Shown piece after piece: positions 1-10,600 of a stretch of 64,000 bases of DNA. This DNA is from Saccharina japonica. Its lineage: Eukaryota > Sar > Phaeophyceae > Laminariales > Laminariaceae. Under the pieces are notes generated by a model that was not told the origin of the DNA, did no database searches, and worked only from the letters and a program-made list of their open reading frames with translations. How positions within the stretch are numbered: the first letter of the stretch is position 1; each line of letters opens with the position of its first letter. The stretch lies in the NCBI GenBank assembly GCA_008828725.1, contig MEHQ01000840.1, forward strand, positions 94,128 to 158,127, read 5' to 3'. The position numbers and the translations under genes are program-made.

Positions 1-611
1 AGAAGAACCCCGGCGAATTACGCCACCCAAACTGCAGCCGACGGTCGGCCACGACCCAATCGCTAAAACTACCCAAATTTGGGTGCCCCAGCCCACTGTA
101 CTCTAACCTGACGAAATGGCTCCGTGACGTTAATCTTACTCTGAACGATACGTGCGTGCAGCCCGAACTGCGGGCGTAAGTACAGGATACGCCATATAAT
201 ATATCGCAGCACTCGGCCTAATGCCACGGGGGAGCTTTCTCGAAATCAGTGTCAGCATTGACACTACGTGCGAACGAAGATACCGAAAACGTCAAATCGT
301 GTATAATCCTGAGTTTTAGACGAAGATACGACCACGGCCAGTAGAGATACCCGCAGGTCTGGGATGATACGCGCTTCGCGACGCGGAAAAATAAACGCCC
401 TCCCGAGCCGTTCGTCGTCAAAAATCTTAGCGAGGATACTGACAGAGTGTGGGGCTACACTGCTATGATTTGAGTATGCCAAGGCCGCGCCGATGTCCGT
501 ACCCCCCTCGACGTGAATGGGGGCACCGTGATCAGCGATGGCCGCCAACTGCTCAACCCCAGGAAGCCCTTTTTGTCGACCGAACGGAAAACGAATCCTA
601 GATTTTTTCAC
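1..611 (-). pseudogene. Reverse transcriptase, N-terminal palm and fingers, frameshifted
   Basis: From 611 downwards the minus strand encodes RT sequence spread over at least three frames. A fingers region (HSVSILAKIFDDERLGR) is followed by RIIHDLTFSVSS with SVN, then WRILYLRPQFGLHARIV, then SKINVTEPFRQVRV, then WVVADRRLQFGWRNSPGFF at the window edge. These match the order of RT motifs in DIRS/Ngaro-type elements. The residue aligned with the motif A catalytic Asp (normally K-x-D-V) is Asn here. Frame changes near 330, 215 and 85, together with this change, mark a dead copy. Confidence 0.65.
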
Positions 612-876
612 ACGGGGAACGTCGAGGGCTGTTTCGATGCATGCACTTACACCGGTAATCCTTCGCCCGAAAAAATTGTGTATACCACTGAGCCACTTGG
701 CTCATGGTCTCCAACCTGACCGCACTACTCTGCGATGCTACACGCGGCATATCTTGCAACATCGACACACACCGATTAAAAGTATCCGTCACGTCTGATG
801 TACCCGTCCCAACTGGGCCCCCAACGGACGCCGATCCTAGACGTACGCTCTGTGCATCTCGCGCTGCCGCTTCCAT
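598..876 (-). pseudogene. Retroelement segment between zinc region and RT
   Basis: A 92-codon minus-strand frame joins in a different frame to the 115-codon frame below it. It contains a polar helical stretch (DTFNRCVSMLQDMPRV) and is Arg-rich at its end. It has no recognisable motif. It is called part of the retroelement only because it lies between the zinc region and the RT on the same strand. Confidence 0.3.
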
Positions 877-928
877 ACGCCCAATGGTCGACCTCGACCC
901 CGCTAAGGGGCGAGGCCAGTCCCCCTAT

Positions 929-1260
929 TCACCAGCTTTGGCCGCCGAGGAGCGAGGAGCGGGTGGAGGCCCCCGCGCTCGGCGCCCGACTGCCGCCGCT
1001 GCCACCGCTGTCGCCACCGCTACCGACTGCCCCGGCCCTTGCCCTTTTGGCCGGGGCTTTCGCCGCGGCAATGCTGCCGCCGGCAGACCCACCCTCGGCA
1101 TACGCCCGGCGCTTGACGCCAGCGCCCGCCGCGCGAGGCTGATCAACGTGCGTGTACACGCACGAGTCGCCGAAACGGCATTTCCACTCTTCGTCTACTA
1201 CCGGCACTCGCCGTCCTGGGCATCGGTCGCTGTGGTGGGGGCAAGACGGGGTTGCTGGAC
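929..1260 (-). pseudogene. Cys/His zinc-binding segment of the retroelement
   Basis: The minus strand reads CPHHSDRC, then about 13 residues, then CRFGDSCVYTH, followed by an Ala/Gly/Lys-rich basic tail that runs to a stop at 929. Clustered Cys and His with a basic tail fit a nucleocapsid-like zinc region between Gag and Pol. The spacing is not the standard CCHC knuckle (C-x2-C-x4-H-x4-C), so the assignment is provisional. Confidence 0.4.
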
Positions 1261-1450
1261 TTCGGCGTTGATGAGGCCGCCAAACGAAAGTTACGTGGTT
1301 AGGCGAGGCCCACGTGGCACCGGGATGGGCGGGAAACCAATCACCGGCGGAGGTAGGTTCAGCGGTGTCCGCAGAAGCCGGAGACGGCCCGTGGGTCCAT
1401 CGTTAACCTCTCCAAGTCCTTCTTGACCAGGCTCGCCAGCCTGGCCCGGT

Positions 1451-2146
1451 TCACTGTGTTGTCGGCGATCGCGAAGTGCTCCATATGTGATCGTGTAGGA
1501 GCTTGGCCCCTGCACTGAAAGCTTGCCGAAGCGCCTCAACGCGAGCGTTTGCCGCTTGGAGTTCACCCGGTCCCTGCGGATACCCGCGAGTCGCGATCGT
1601 TACGATCGCGTGCCAAGGATGCTGAGTTGCTGCGACAACGGAAGGCTGATGCCCGCCCCCCCCCCGCGGTACGAAGGCCAGGAAATTGATACCGTTCAGC
1701 GCCTCGAGAGCATGGTGTGGACGCCAGCCGAGATGTCCACTGTGTTCCCCACGTACCCCTGTACCGCCGCCTTTTGCATCGACGCCGGGCGTCATGGTGT
1801 GGACGCCAGCCGAGATGTCCACTGTGTTCCCCACGTACCCCTGTACCGCCGCCTTTTGCATCGACGCCGGGCGCCCCCCGCAGATAACCTGCCACAGTCG
1901 GGTCGTGGGATGTCCCCACGATGCCACCGCACGGCTGGTAATAATATTTGTTACTTGTTTCCCAAGCGCCGTGACCGGGTTGCCGGCGGTGTCAGTACCG
2001 TGAACAGCCTGGCCGGCCTCCGGCGTGCCCCGCACGTCGTGGGCTGCGTGGCCAAGGGCGGCCGATAGGGGGTCGGTGGCTCCGACCCCGCTCAGGCCAC
2101 CACCGTAGCCGACCCCCCCCCCCGGACCCACGGCGAGCCCGCCCAA
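1451..2146 (-). pseudogene. Gag-like middle reading frame of the retroelement
   Basis: A 231-codon minus-strand frame, Gly-rich at first and then ordinary in composition, with a likely helical end (LQAANARVEALRQAFSAG). It reads on into a stop near 1451. A plus-or-minus one shift near 1490 continues as a basic helical stretch (RARLASLVKKDLERL) that ends at a stop near 1377. It crosses an 82 bp tandem duplication that shifts the frame. It is best seen as part of a decayed Gag; no motif fixes the call. Confidence 0.4.
1711..1873. repeat. 82 bp perfect tandem duplication
   Basis: The sequence starting CATGGTGTGGACGCCAGCC at 1711 recurs at 1793 without visible change. 82 is not a multiple of three, so the Gag-like peptide is read in one frame in the first copy and in another in the second. 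Confidence 0.9.
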
Positions 2147-2274
2147 CTGTCCGTAGGGAGCGCCGGTCGCTGAGGCACCGCCGTAGCTAGTCCCTCCCGG
2201 CGCCCACGGCGAGCCCGCTTACCAGTCCGTAGGGGGCGCCGGTGGCCCCAGCGCCGCCCAAAATACCACCGTAT

Positions 2275-2868
2275 CTATTCCCCCCCGGGCCCCCGGCGAT
2301 CCCGCCCGCCTGCCCGGGGAGGGCACGAGTAGCTGCGGCACCTCCCAGATCCCCCCCCCCCCCCCCCCGGGTCGACGGTGAGCCCGCCCATTTGTCCGGG
2401 CAGGCCAGCGTAGACATGCGTGCCCCCCACAGCAGGGTGGCTGACGGTGGGCCCCCCGAACGGCTGCCCGAGCGTACCTACTCCGACGTGACCATCGGCG
2501 AGGCTAGGAACCCCGGCGGCGAGGCTCCTGGGTGGCTGACCAAACGGGCCAGGGACCCCGGCTGCGAAGCTCCCGGGTGGCTGACCAAGCGGACCAGCGA
2601 CCCCGGCGACGAGGCTCCCGGGTGGCTGACCAAGCAGAGCAGTGCTGGAGAGGCTTTGACCCGGCAAGGAGGCTCCGGTCGCGGAGACGCCGGGATGCCC
2701 GCCGACCCTGCCGCCGCCGTCGGCGCCCCCCCCAGAGTGGGGTCCGCATGTGGTGTCGACGATGTCGTTGACCGTTTTTCGGAAGGCCGCTTTGAGCTGA
2801 GCGACCTCGTTCGCCATGTCCTGCTTAAGAGTGGCGACATCTATATCCGCCCCGTCGCTGTCGGTCAT
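2275..2868 (-). pseudogene. Gag-like N-terminal reading frame of the retroelement
   Basis: A 197-codon minus-strand frame starts with ATG at 2868. The first 40 residues are charged and look helical (LKQDMANEVAQLKAAFRK), as expected for an oligomerising Gag head. A Gly/Pro-rich part follows with three copies of a 15-residue repeat built on GQPPGSLVAGV. The frame ends in poly-G/C tracts, and a related Gly-rich frame resumes downstream at 2146. The function is inferred from position ahead of an RT and from composition; there is no diagnostic Gag motif here. Confidence 0.45.
2508..2640. repeat. 45 bp tandem repeat, three copies
   Basis: Three near-identical copies of a unit containing GCTCCCGGGTGGCTGACCAA lie head to tail inside the Gag-like frame. 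The period is a multiple of three, so the frame is kept and gives the GQPPGSLVAGV peptide repeats. Confidence 0.75.
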
Positions 2869-2910
2869 GGCCGTTTACCTCGATCATCCAACACCTTTCA
2901 AAAATAAAGT

Positions 2911-2938
2911 GGGACGCGACGGGACGGCGCGGGACGGT
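2911..2938. repeat. Short GGGACGG-rich repeat at the left edge of the minisatellite block
   Basis: The purine-rich string GGGACGGCGCGGGACGG is the reverse complement of the CCGTCCCGC-type repeat that follows the minisatellite at 5640-5905. The minisatellite is therefore bordered by the same simple motif in inverted orientation. Confidence 0.6.
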
Positions 2939-2943
2939 GGAGA

Positions 2944-3575
2944 ATGTTAGACGGAGACAATGGTGGGTACTATCCATGCATCGGCATGGACGTGGGATAC
3001 TATCCATGCACCGGCATGGACGTCGGGTACTATCCGTGCACCGGCATGGACGTGGGGTACGATCTATGCACCGGCATAGACGTCAGGTACTCTCTATGCA
3101 CCGGCATAGGCGTGGGGTACTACCTATGCACCGGCATAGACGTGGGGTACTATCTATGCGCCGGCATAGACGTGAGGTACTATGTATGCACCGGCATAGA
3201 CGTGGGGTACTATCTATGCGCCGGCATAGACGTGGGGTACTATTTATGCACCGGTATAGACGGGGTGGGTAATATGCAAGCATTCTAAATTGGGGTACTA
3301 TCTATGCACCGTCGCAGACTTGAGCATTCCAAATTGGAGTACTATCTATGCACCGGCATAGACGTGGGTGGGTACTATTTATGCATTCCGAATCAGGGTA
3401 CTGTCCACGCACCGGCATGGACAAGGGGACTATCCGTGCACCGGCATATACTTGGGTGGGTACTATTGATGCGTTCCAAATTTGGGCGACAGTGGATACA
3501 TTGCGTGCCCCCTCATGCACCGGCATGGATAGGAAGGGGTACTATCCGCGCGCAGGCCTCGACGAGGGTGCGTAC
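2944..3575 (+). repeat. 30 bp minisatellite, first orientation
   Basis: At least ten near-perfect 30 bp units built on TATGCACCGGCATGGACGTG run head to tail to about 3290. More diverged and longer units continue to about 3575, some broken by GCATTCCAAATT inserts. The 30 bp period keeps all frames open, so it yields peptides such as repeated YYPCTGMDVG. These look like by-products rather than a gene. Confidence 0.9.
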
Positions 3576-3905
3576 GTTAACGTCAAATCATCCATGTATT
3601 GTCGTTAACAGGTACCAGTACCTGGTATGCAAAATATTTCTACGTATAGAACAGAAATAAATAAATATGAGTTTTGTTGTCAACCAACCGAATTAAGTTT
3701 TGGTAGTCATGGGCTCTGCCGACGTATGAGCTCTACCGACGTAAGTAGTGTTCTGAAGAGAGGCAAGGAGGACGGAAGAGGTGTTCACTTTCCTCGAGTG
3801 CCTTGTGCTTGATGTGCATAGCTGCGTGAATAGAGCAGAGGCACAAGAGCCAACGGCATGACACTACCCGCTGCCGACTGATAGGCCTAGCCTAGGCCTC
3901 CTGTT
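3576..3905. other. Unique spacer between the two oppositely oriented minisatellite halves
   Basis: No minisatellite unit and no convincing gene is visible. A short partial duplication (CTGCCGACGTATGAGCTCTACCGACG) lies near 3716. The orientation of the flanking repeat changes across this spacer. Confidence 0.5.
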
Positions 3906-5625
3906 GTGTTGGATAGCACTCATCCTCATCCACGCCAACGCATGGATAGTACCCACCGTTGTCCACGCCAGTGCATATATTGTACCCAGTCTCATCCATT
4001 TGTTTGGAAATCATGGAAAATGCCCTCCCTCGTCCACGCCAATGCATGGATAGTACCCATCCTCATCCAGGCCGGTGCATGGGTAATACTCACCCCTGTC
4101 CACGCCGGTGCAGGCATGCATGCATTGTACTAACTCTCGTCCATTTTTGAATGCATGAACAGTACCTTCCCTCGTCCACGCCAAGGCAGGGATAGTACCC
4201 ACTCTCAGTCCATGCCGGTGCATGGATAATACTCACCCTGCACCTCGTCCATGCCCGTGCATGGATGATACCCTCTCTCGTCCATGCCGGTGCATGGATG
4301 ACACCCGCCCTCGTCCATGCCGGTGCATGGATGACACCCACCCTCGTCGACGCCGGTGCGTGGATAGTGCCCTTGTCCATACCGGTGCATGGATAGTACT
4401 AATCCTCATATATGCCGGTGCATAGATGATACCCTCGTCCATGCCGGTGCATGGATAGTACCAACCCTTGTCCATACCGGTGCATAGATAGTACCCTCGT
4501 CCATGCCGGTGCATGGATGATACCCTCGTCCATGCCGGTGTATGGATGATACCCTCGTCCATGCCGGTGCATGAATGATACCCTTGTCCATGCCGGTGCA
4601 TAGATAGTACCCTCGTCCATGCCGGTGCATGGATGATACCCTCGTCCATGCCGGTGCATGAATGATACCCTTGTCCATGCCGGTGCATGGATAGTACCCT
4701 CGTCCATGCCGGTGCATGGATGATACCCTCGTCCATGCCGGTGCATGGATGATATTTCGTCCATGCCGGTGCATGGATAGTACCCTCGTCAATGCCGGTG
4801 CATGGATGACACCCTCGTCCATGCCGGTGCATGAATAGTGCCCTCGCCCATGCCGGTGCATGGACAGTACCCTCGTCCATGCCGGTGCATGGATGATACC
4901 CTCGTCCATGCCGGTGCATGGATAGTACTAACCCGCGTCCATGCCGGTGCATGGATAGTACTAACCCGCGTCCATGCCGGTGCATGGATAGTACTAACCC
5001 GCGTCCATGCCGGTGCATGGATAGTACTAACCCGCGTCCATGCCGGTGCATGGATAGTACTAACCCTGGTTCATGATGCCGGCATGGGTAGTGCCCTCGT
5101 CCATGCCGGTGCATGGATATTACCCTCGTCTATGCCGGTGCATGGATGATGCTTTCGTCCATGCCGGTGCATGGATAGTACTAACCCTCGTTAATGCCGG
5201 TGCATGGATGATACCCTCGTTCATGCCGGTGCATGGATAGTACTAACCCTCGTCCATGCCGGTGCATGGATGATACCCTCGTTCATGCCGGTGCATGGAT
5301 AGTACTAACTCTTGTCCATGCCGGTGCATGGATAGTACCCTCGTCCATGCCGGTGCATGGGTAGTACCCTCGTCCATGCCGGTGCATGGATATTACCCTC
5401 GTCCATGCCGTTGCATGGATATTACTAACCCTAGTACATGCCGGTGCATGGATATTACCCTCGTTCATGCCGGTGAATGGATGATACCCTCGTCCATGCC
5501 GGTGCATGGATATTACCCTCGTCCATGCCGGTGCATGGATGATACCCTTGGCCGTGCCGGTCCGTTCCGGTGCACGGGTAGTACTCTCGTCTGTGCCGGT
5601 GCATGGATAGTACCCAAATTTGTGT
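3906..5625 (-). repeat. 29-33 bp minisatellite, opposite orientation
   Basis: About 55 units built on CCATGCCGGTGCATGGAT. This is the reverse complement of the core of the 2944-3575 array. The commonest unit is 29 bp, so three successive units read MHRHGRG, PCTGMDEG and HAPAWTRV in one frame. A run near 4920-5060 has 33 bp units and stays in a single frame. The minus strand is therefore open for 293 codons (4233-5114) without being gene-like. Confidence 0.92.
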
Positions 5626-5639
5626 CTGCTTAGTATCAT

Positions 5640-5905
5640 CGCCGCTTTTGCGTTCTTGTCCGTTTTCGCGCCGTCCCGTCCTGTCCCAATTTGTCTGTGC
5701 CCGTTCCGCCGCGTCGGCGTTCCGTTCCGTTCCGCGCCGCCCCGCAGCGTCGTTTTTTTGTTTCCGCGTCATCCCGAAGCGTTTGTTTTCGCGCCGTCCC
5801 GCAGCGTTGTTTTTCCGCGCCGTCCCGCCGCGTGTGTTATGTTCCGGTTCCGCGTCCCCTCTCGCCGCAAATGTGTTCTGTCCCGTACCGCGTCTCCAGG
5901 GCGTC
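5640..5905 (+). repeat. CCGTCCCGC-rich degenerate repeat
   Basis: Degenerate units of about 20-40 bp (TTTTCGCGCCGTCCCGCAGC and variants) follow the minisatellite. Runs such as CCGTTCCGTTCCG are included. No start codon context or conserved peptide suggests coding. Confidence 0.75.
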
Positions 5906-5936
5906 TGGAGGTACTAGCGCCAGTGGGCGTCGCGTC

Positions 5937-6142
5937 ATGTTCAGGAATGCTGGCAGCCAGCTCATCCGCGAGTCGGTTGCGCCTTCGTCTTACCGAGTTT
6001 ATACGGCAGCTTCCGACATGGTCTTATTCCGGTGGTCGATAGGGAAGGTTGTGTAATTTGACGCGATAGCCTCCGACACGGATAGTATCCAGGCGTTGGT
6101 CGAGTTTGTTTCGTGGGTCTGTCGGAAGCAAATCAAGCCCCC
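5937..6142 (+). pseudogene. Tyrosine recombinase core-binding domain fragment, one stop
   Basis: The frame reads SQLIRESVAPSSYRVYTAA, then DMVLFRWSIGKVV, a TAA stop at 6054, and on in the same frame as DTDSIQALVEFVSWVCRKQ. The layout (L.. SVAPS.. Y..A...W.. then LVEFV.W) is that of the helical N-terminal SAM-like domain of phage-integrase-family recombinases carried by DIRS, Ngaro and Crypton elements. The catalytic R-H-R-Y part is absent. It lies on the opposite strand from the RT at 1-611, so the two are not one intact element. The call rests on pattern recognition only. Confidence 0.45.
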
Positions 6143-7434
6143 CCCCCCCCCTACGGATTGGGCTGATCGGTGTTACTTGCCAGGTTAATTGCCCGGTGGC
6201 GACCCCTTCTTTTTTCTGTCGCTTTTTAGATTTTTTTCGTATTCTTCGTGCTCGCCCGGTGGCTACGTATACGAGTAGCTGCTATTAATAGTACGAGGAA
6301 CGAACTCCTGCTGCTGTGTTCTCCCTTCTAAGCTTGCGACACCCCTGGTATTCCAAGTCAACCACAATCCCGAAGGGGAGCCTTCTATTTCGTATTCTTT
6401 CGGCGGAGGTGTGCAGGCAGATATGTGTGTCGCTCGAGTGGCGTGTGGTGCGAGGTGCGAAGGGAGAAGGGGGTCTCCGCGTACGTCGGCATTGGTATAG
6501 GGGGCATAGGGTGGAACTATGAAGGGCCTCTGGTTGGCTTAAAAACGACAAAAAAAAGGTGAAAGTCAAGCAGAGTAGACAAAATCAGGTATACCTGGCA
6601 TTTAAAGAGGCAAAAACCGGTACAACGAGTTTTGGACCAATGGCAGGGCACGTGGAGTGCGTTTTTTACTTGATTTTAAGTATGTACCTGTTTTTGGCCG
6701 CAAACGGACAAGGTATACATTTTTTTGGCCGCTTCCCATTCTTTTTTATTGTAGCAACTGCTGTAGCTGTAGCTATTGTCGGCTGCAGATTATAAATATA
6801 CATGTCGGCCTGTACCGTGTGTGGCGCAGCAGACGCAAGCACTGCAGGAGGGCCACTTGACACCATACCACGATCATCTCGTCACATTATGCCAACACAT
6901 GCGCACCGAACCCTTCGAAATGTGGACCAATTGGCTAGTTTCGTCAGGAAACCGACCGAAAAACAGACCGAAAATGTTCGGTTTCGGTTTTATCCGGTTT
7001 AAAATAAAAAACCGACCGAAACCGACCGACTTTTCCGTGAGAAACCGAAAAACCGACCGAGTCCATTTTCATTTTCGGTTCACATCACTGGGTACAGCAG
7101 TACCGCAGTACTTGACCTGTAATACGAGTACATACGTATATACAGCAGGCAGTACTGCTGTAGTTCTAGAGTATTAGACTACGAGTACTCGTACAAATAT
7201 ACTTCAAAGTATGATACCATATCATACTACGAGCGTACTGTAAGGATGTACGTACGTACTGTACGTGGGCTTTTTATTATTTGCTGCAGAAAAATACCAG
7301 GTGGGTCCGTTTTTCAACGACTGCTGGAGGCAAGTGATTCTTCCTCTCAATGATACTATTATTTTTTTTCTGTTTTTGTTCTCTTGTCCCGCGCGTTGAT
7401 GCCCTTTGTCCCGTCCCCACGTACCTATCGACAG
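6143..7434. other. No recognised gene; short repeats
   Basis: A poly-C run lies at 6141-6152. At 6951-7060 there is an imperfect ACCGACCGAAA repeat with inverted copies (TTCGGTTTCGGTTTTATCCG). The piece 6330-6382 (CTTGCGACACCCCTGG..CCCGAAGGGGA) recurs near 50674-50727. From 7090 to 7260 the sequence is TAC/GTA-rich simple sequence. Nothing else is supported. Confidence 0.5.
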
Positions 7435-7677
7435 GTGGGAATGGCCTCCATGGAAGGGAAGCATTCCATGGCGGACATCAGCAAAGCCCTCGACAACCTC
7501 AAGAGCAACATTACAAACGTTAACGAAAATAGAAAACATATAAAAGCAGCCGCCGGTCCACCCTCGAGGGTGGTCTTCAGCATGCTCCAGCCACCGACGA
7601 CTGCGCCGGGGGGGGATCGAGCTCCTTCCGCCGTTCGAGGCGAACACGAGGGAGGAATGACGTTCTCGGGACTAAAG
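7435..7677 (+). CDS. Candidate exon upstream of first PDZ domain
   Basis: 81 codons open in phase 0 between an acceptor (CGACAG at 7429-7434) and a donor (CTAAAG then GTATAA). The first half is charged and helical (SMADISKALDNLKSNITN), the second Pro/Gly-rich. It joins in phase to 8292-8483. No family is recognised; the upstream exon or start is not seen. An ATG at 7441 could also serve as the start. Confidence 0.5.
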
Positions 7678-10600
7678 GTATAATAAATGGACGTTTTCGA
7701 AAACCAGGGGAGGTAAATCGTTCTATACTGAGTAAAACAAAATTGGTTGAAAATACGAAATGTATGCATACTATTACGGGAAAAAAAAAGAAAAAAGTAA
7801 ATAGGACCAATTAGTGTTAGTAAAAATAGGTACGTAAAAATATACCAGTAAAGTTTTGTCTGTACCGTAAATCCTATTTACCACGGTCTCCCGTAATAGA
7901 TAGTGTTTTTTACTGGACAGGTTTGTCTCTCATCCCATCTTCGTTTTCTCGAGGGTTAAGACATGGCGAGTTTACGCTTTTCCGAGACAAAAATTACTAC
8001 TGTAGCGCATGAATTGGGCTTCTGTGAGCCACATTAAGGCACCCCGCTACCGTTACCACCACAAGGCCACACCATCACCACCATTACCATCACCACTACC
8101 ACCACTACCACCACCACCACCACCACCATCACAATCACCACGACCACCATCACCATAACCATCACTACAACCACCACCATCACCACCACCAACACCACCA
8201 ACACCACCAACACCACCACCACCACCAACACCACTACCATCACCACCACCACCACTAATACACCTCGTCGCCCCAACTTGACGCCCCCCAGATCCACCGA
8301 GGGCGCGACTTCACTGACCTGTGCTGGTCCGTGAAATTGTCGAAGGAACAAGGCGTTCTGCCCGACGCCACTCTTCGGTTACACGGTATTGACTCGACCA
8401 ACGAAGAACGTTCAGAGGTGGCCAGTGTCTTGGGTTTTAACGTGGCGAGGCGGTACCAGCCACAAGGACTGTCATACATGAAGGTAAGCTGTTAGCATGG
8501 TGAAACAGGGAGCGTTGAACCACCATCGGGGGAGGAACCTCCGTAGCACTGCTGTAGTACCGGTATGGCATATTGTACCAGATACTGGTGTACCGTAATG
8601 TTAGGGTCCGGATTGCCCCACGAAGCACACATTATAACTTAGCCTGGAGAATTAACCCAGCGATTGGTATCCTTACCTACTAGATGCAATATTCTTCCAT
8701 ACCACTCTGTCCCGATATATAAGCACCGTTTACACACTAATATTTAATTAAAAGGTGCTTATATAAAGGGACATAGTAGTACATCATACGACAGTGGGGG
8801 CATTACATTCTCACAGGGAGGGGATACTCGATATCCATGCATGGCCGTAGTCGTATGACCATAGACCCTCGCATCCCTACAAGGCCGGGACGGAGCATGA
8901 GTCGAGTTTTGGCGTACTCATTTGTTGCTTGCCTTAGTCGCTTGACCATTGACCACGCATCCCTTTCGACACGGAATACAGGGAGGGGGGGGGGTGTACT
9001 CATGTCGTGCAGGGTCGTAGTCGTATGACCATAGACTCTCGCATCCTTACAATGTGGGGGGTGGGCATACTCATTTGTCGCTTGCCTTATTAATAGTCAT
9101 TTTACCATTGACCGGAGGTGATTAGAAATACGAGGAGCTGTTGTGGGGCAGAGCTTTGCACTGCTGCCTTCGTGTCGTACTTCTCTGGCCGGAAATATAA
9201 CCCCCGTTATTTATCAATCTTAGATTACAAAAGTTTACTATATTACCGGCCAAAGTGGACTCGTTGTTGACCCCTGTATGAATAGAACCCCACCCGCATC
9301 TTGGGAGACAAAAAAAATGAAACTACGGTAGGGGTAGATGACGATTACAGCTGTAGCCAATGGTTGAAATACAATTATTACTTGTGGCCTTTCTCCGTGG
9401 GACTGGCGGCTTGTTCGCCTTTCTCCGTATGACTGGGTTACTTAGTACTATGGTATAAACCCCCGCATGCCACTGAAAAACAATAAAAGAAAGTACACTC
9501 GGTTATACGATAACAACCGAGAATAGTACCTATATCCTCGTAAAGGTCTCCATCCCCTCACCATCGAAAGAAAAAGGGTGGGTGGGCGGGAGAAATCACG
9601 AAATACCTGGCCCAGCGAGCGACCGCTGTCCAGTTGCAAGCAACAGCCCTGTCTGTTCACGTGTTCTAGGTATCAGTCTACCAACACCGTTCCGTGCGTT
9701 ACCCACTTGGTATTCCCACAAGCGCGATCAACCCAACAATGCCAGTTGCTGCTGCTGTCAAAGTGAGCAACGTACGTACGTACTCAGCCAAAGAATATGG
9801 ACCACAACGCCGACTTCACTCTACGACAACAAACTGCAGATTATTATCATATCGGTTCCCGATCCCTAATAATATGTTTTCTATGTTGGCCTTTCTCCAT
9901 ATAAATGGTAGCGTGTCTGCCTTTCTCCCTACAACTGGCGGCTTTTGTTGGCGTGCCCGTGCTCCCGTCACAAAATGTCAATCGAGTAACACACTGCTGT
10001 CACGTTGGATGGCGTTCACGATAAGCTGCACCGTTGGTAGCCCTTTTGCCATTTACGGGGGACCATACTATAATAGTGATCAGCACCCGTCACATGAATT
10101 AAATCCCATATGATACCTGGTATATTTGCCAAATGTTTGAATGAACGCATGATTTTTTTGCCACCAAGGTAAACATTTCCAATGTCTAAACGCGTGAAAA
10201 CTTTGGGTGCCAGGTGGTCTCGGTGATACCCGGCACAGTGGCGGCGAGGCACGGTCTGCGCGTGGACGACATGCTGCTAGCCGTCGATGGCGTGCATCTG
10301 CTCTCTCATTCTATCTTCGGGTGAGACGACAGACCACGAGCGACTTTGCGTTGTTGGTCATTTGTTTGAGCTGCGAAATAAGGCGTGCTTTGGGCTGGAC
10401 TTGGCGGCGGCTAGTGGTTTTTTTTAGTTGCGAAATGCAGGCATGTCTTGGCTGGAATTTGCAGCTACCAGTAAATATTATTAGTTAAGTCGCGAAATGA
10501 AGGCATGTTTTTTTTGTTTTTCCCATCCCATTTATTATGTTCGCCCTTCCTTTCTCTCTCCTTTCTAGTCGTAACTCAGATCCGGGGTCATAAAAGTAGG

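Larger units (their letters stand above)
1..2880 (-). mobile_element. Decayed retroelement, Gag-like region plus start of reverse transcriptase
   Basis: Read on the minus strand, this stretch runs from a Gag-like start near 2868 through a zinc-binding segment near 1100-1250 to a reverse transcriptase that leaves the window at position 1. The RT order (IHDL motif, SVN, KINV, FGWRNSPGFF) resembles tyrosine-recombinase retroelements of the DIRS/Ngaro group more than Copia; that family call is inference. The frame changes several times and the RT core has a stop, so this is a dead or badly mutated copy. No LTR is visible at its 5' side. Confidence 0.7.

Noticed and set aside
704-1426. 240-codon plus-strand frame
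   Set aside because: It is antisense to the better supported retroelement reading and is only a GC-rich shadow frame.
4233-5114. A 293-codon minus-strand frame (MHRHGRG..)
   Set aside because: It is the 29/33 bp minisatellite read through; all frames are open because units contain no stop.
2944-5625. CRISPR-like regular repeats of about 29-30 bp
   Set aside because: Units are contiguous with no spacers, they vary between units, and the context is eukaryotic; this is a minisatellite.
8034-8351. Poly-Val minus-strand frame
   Set aside because: A by-product of the ACC/CAT microsatellite.
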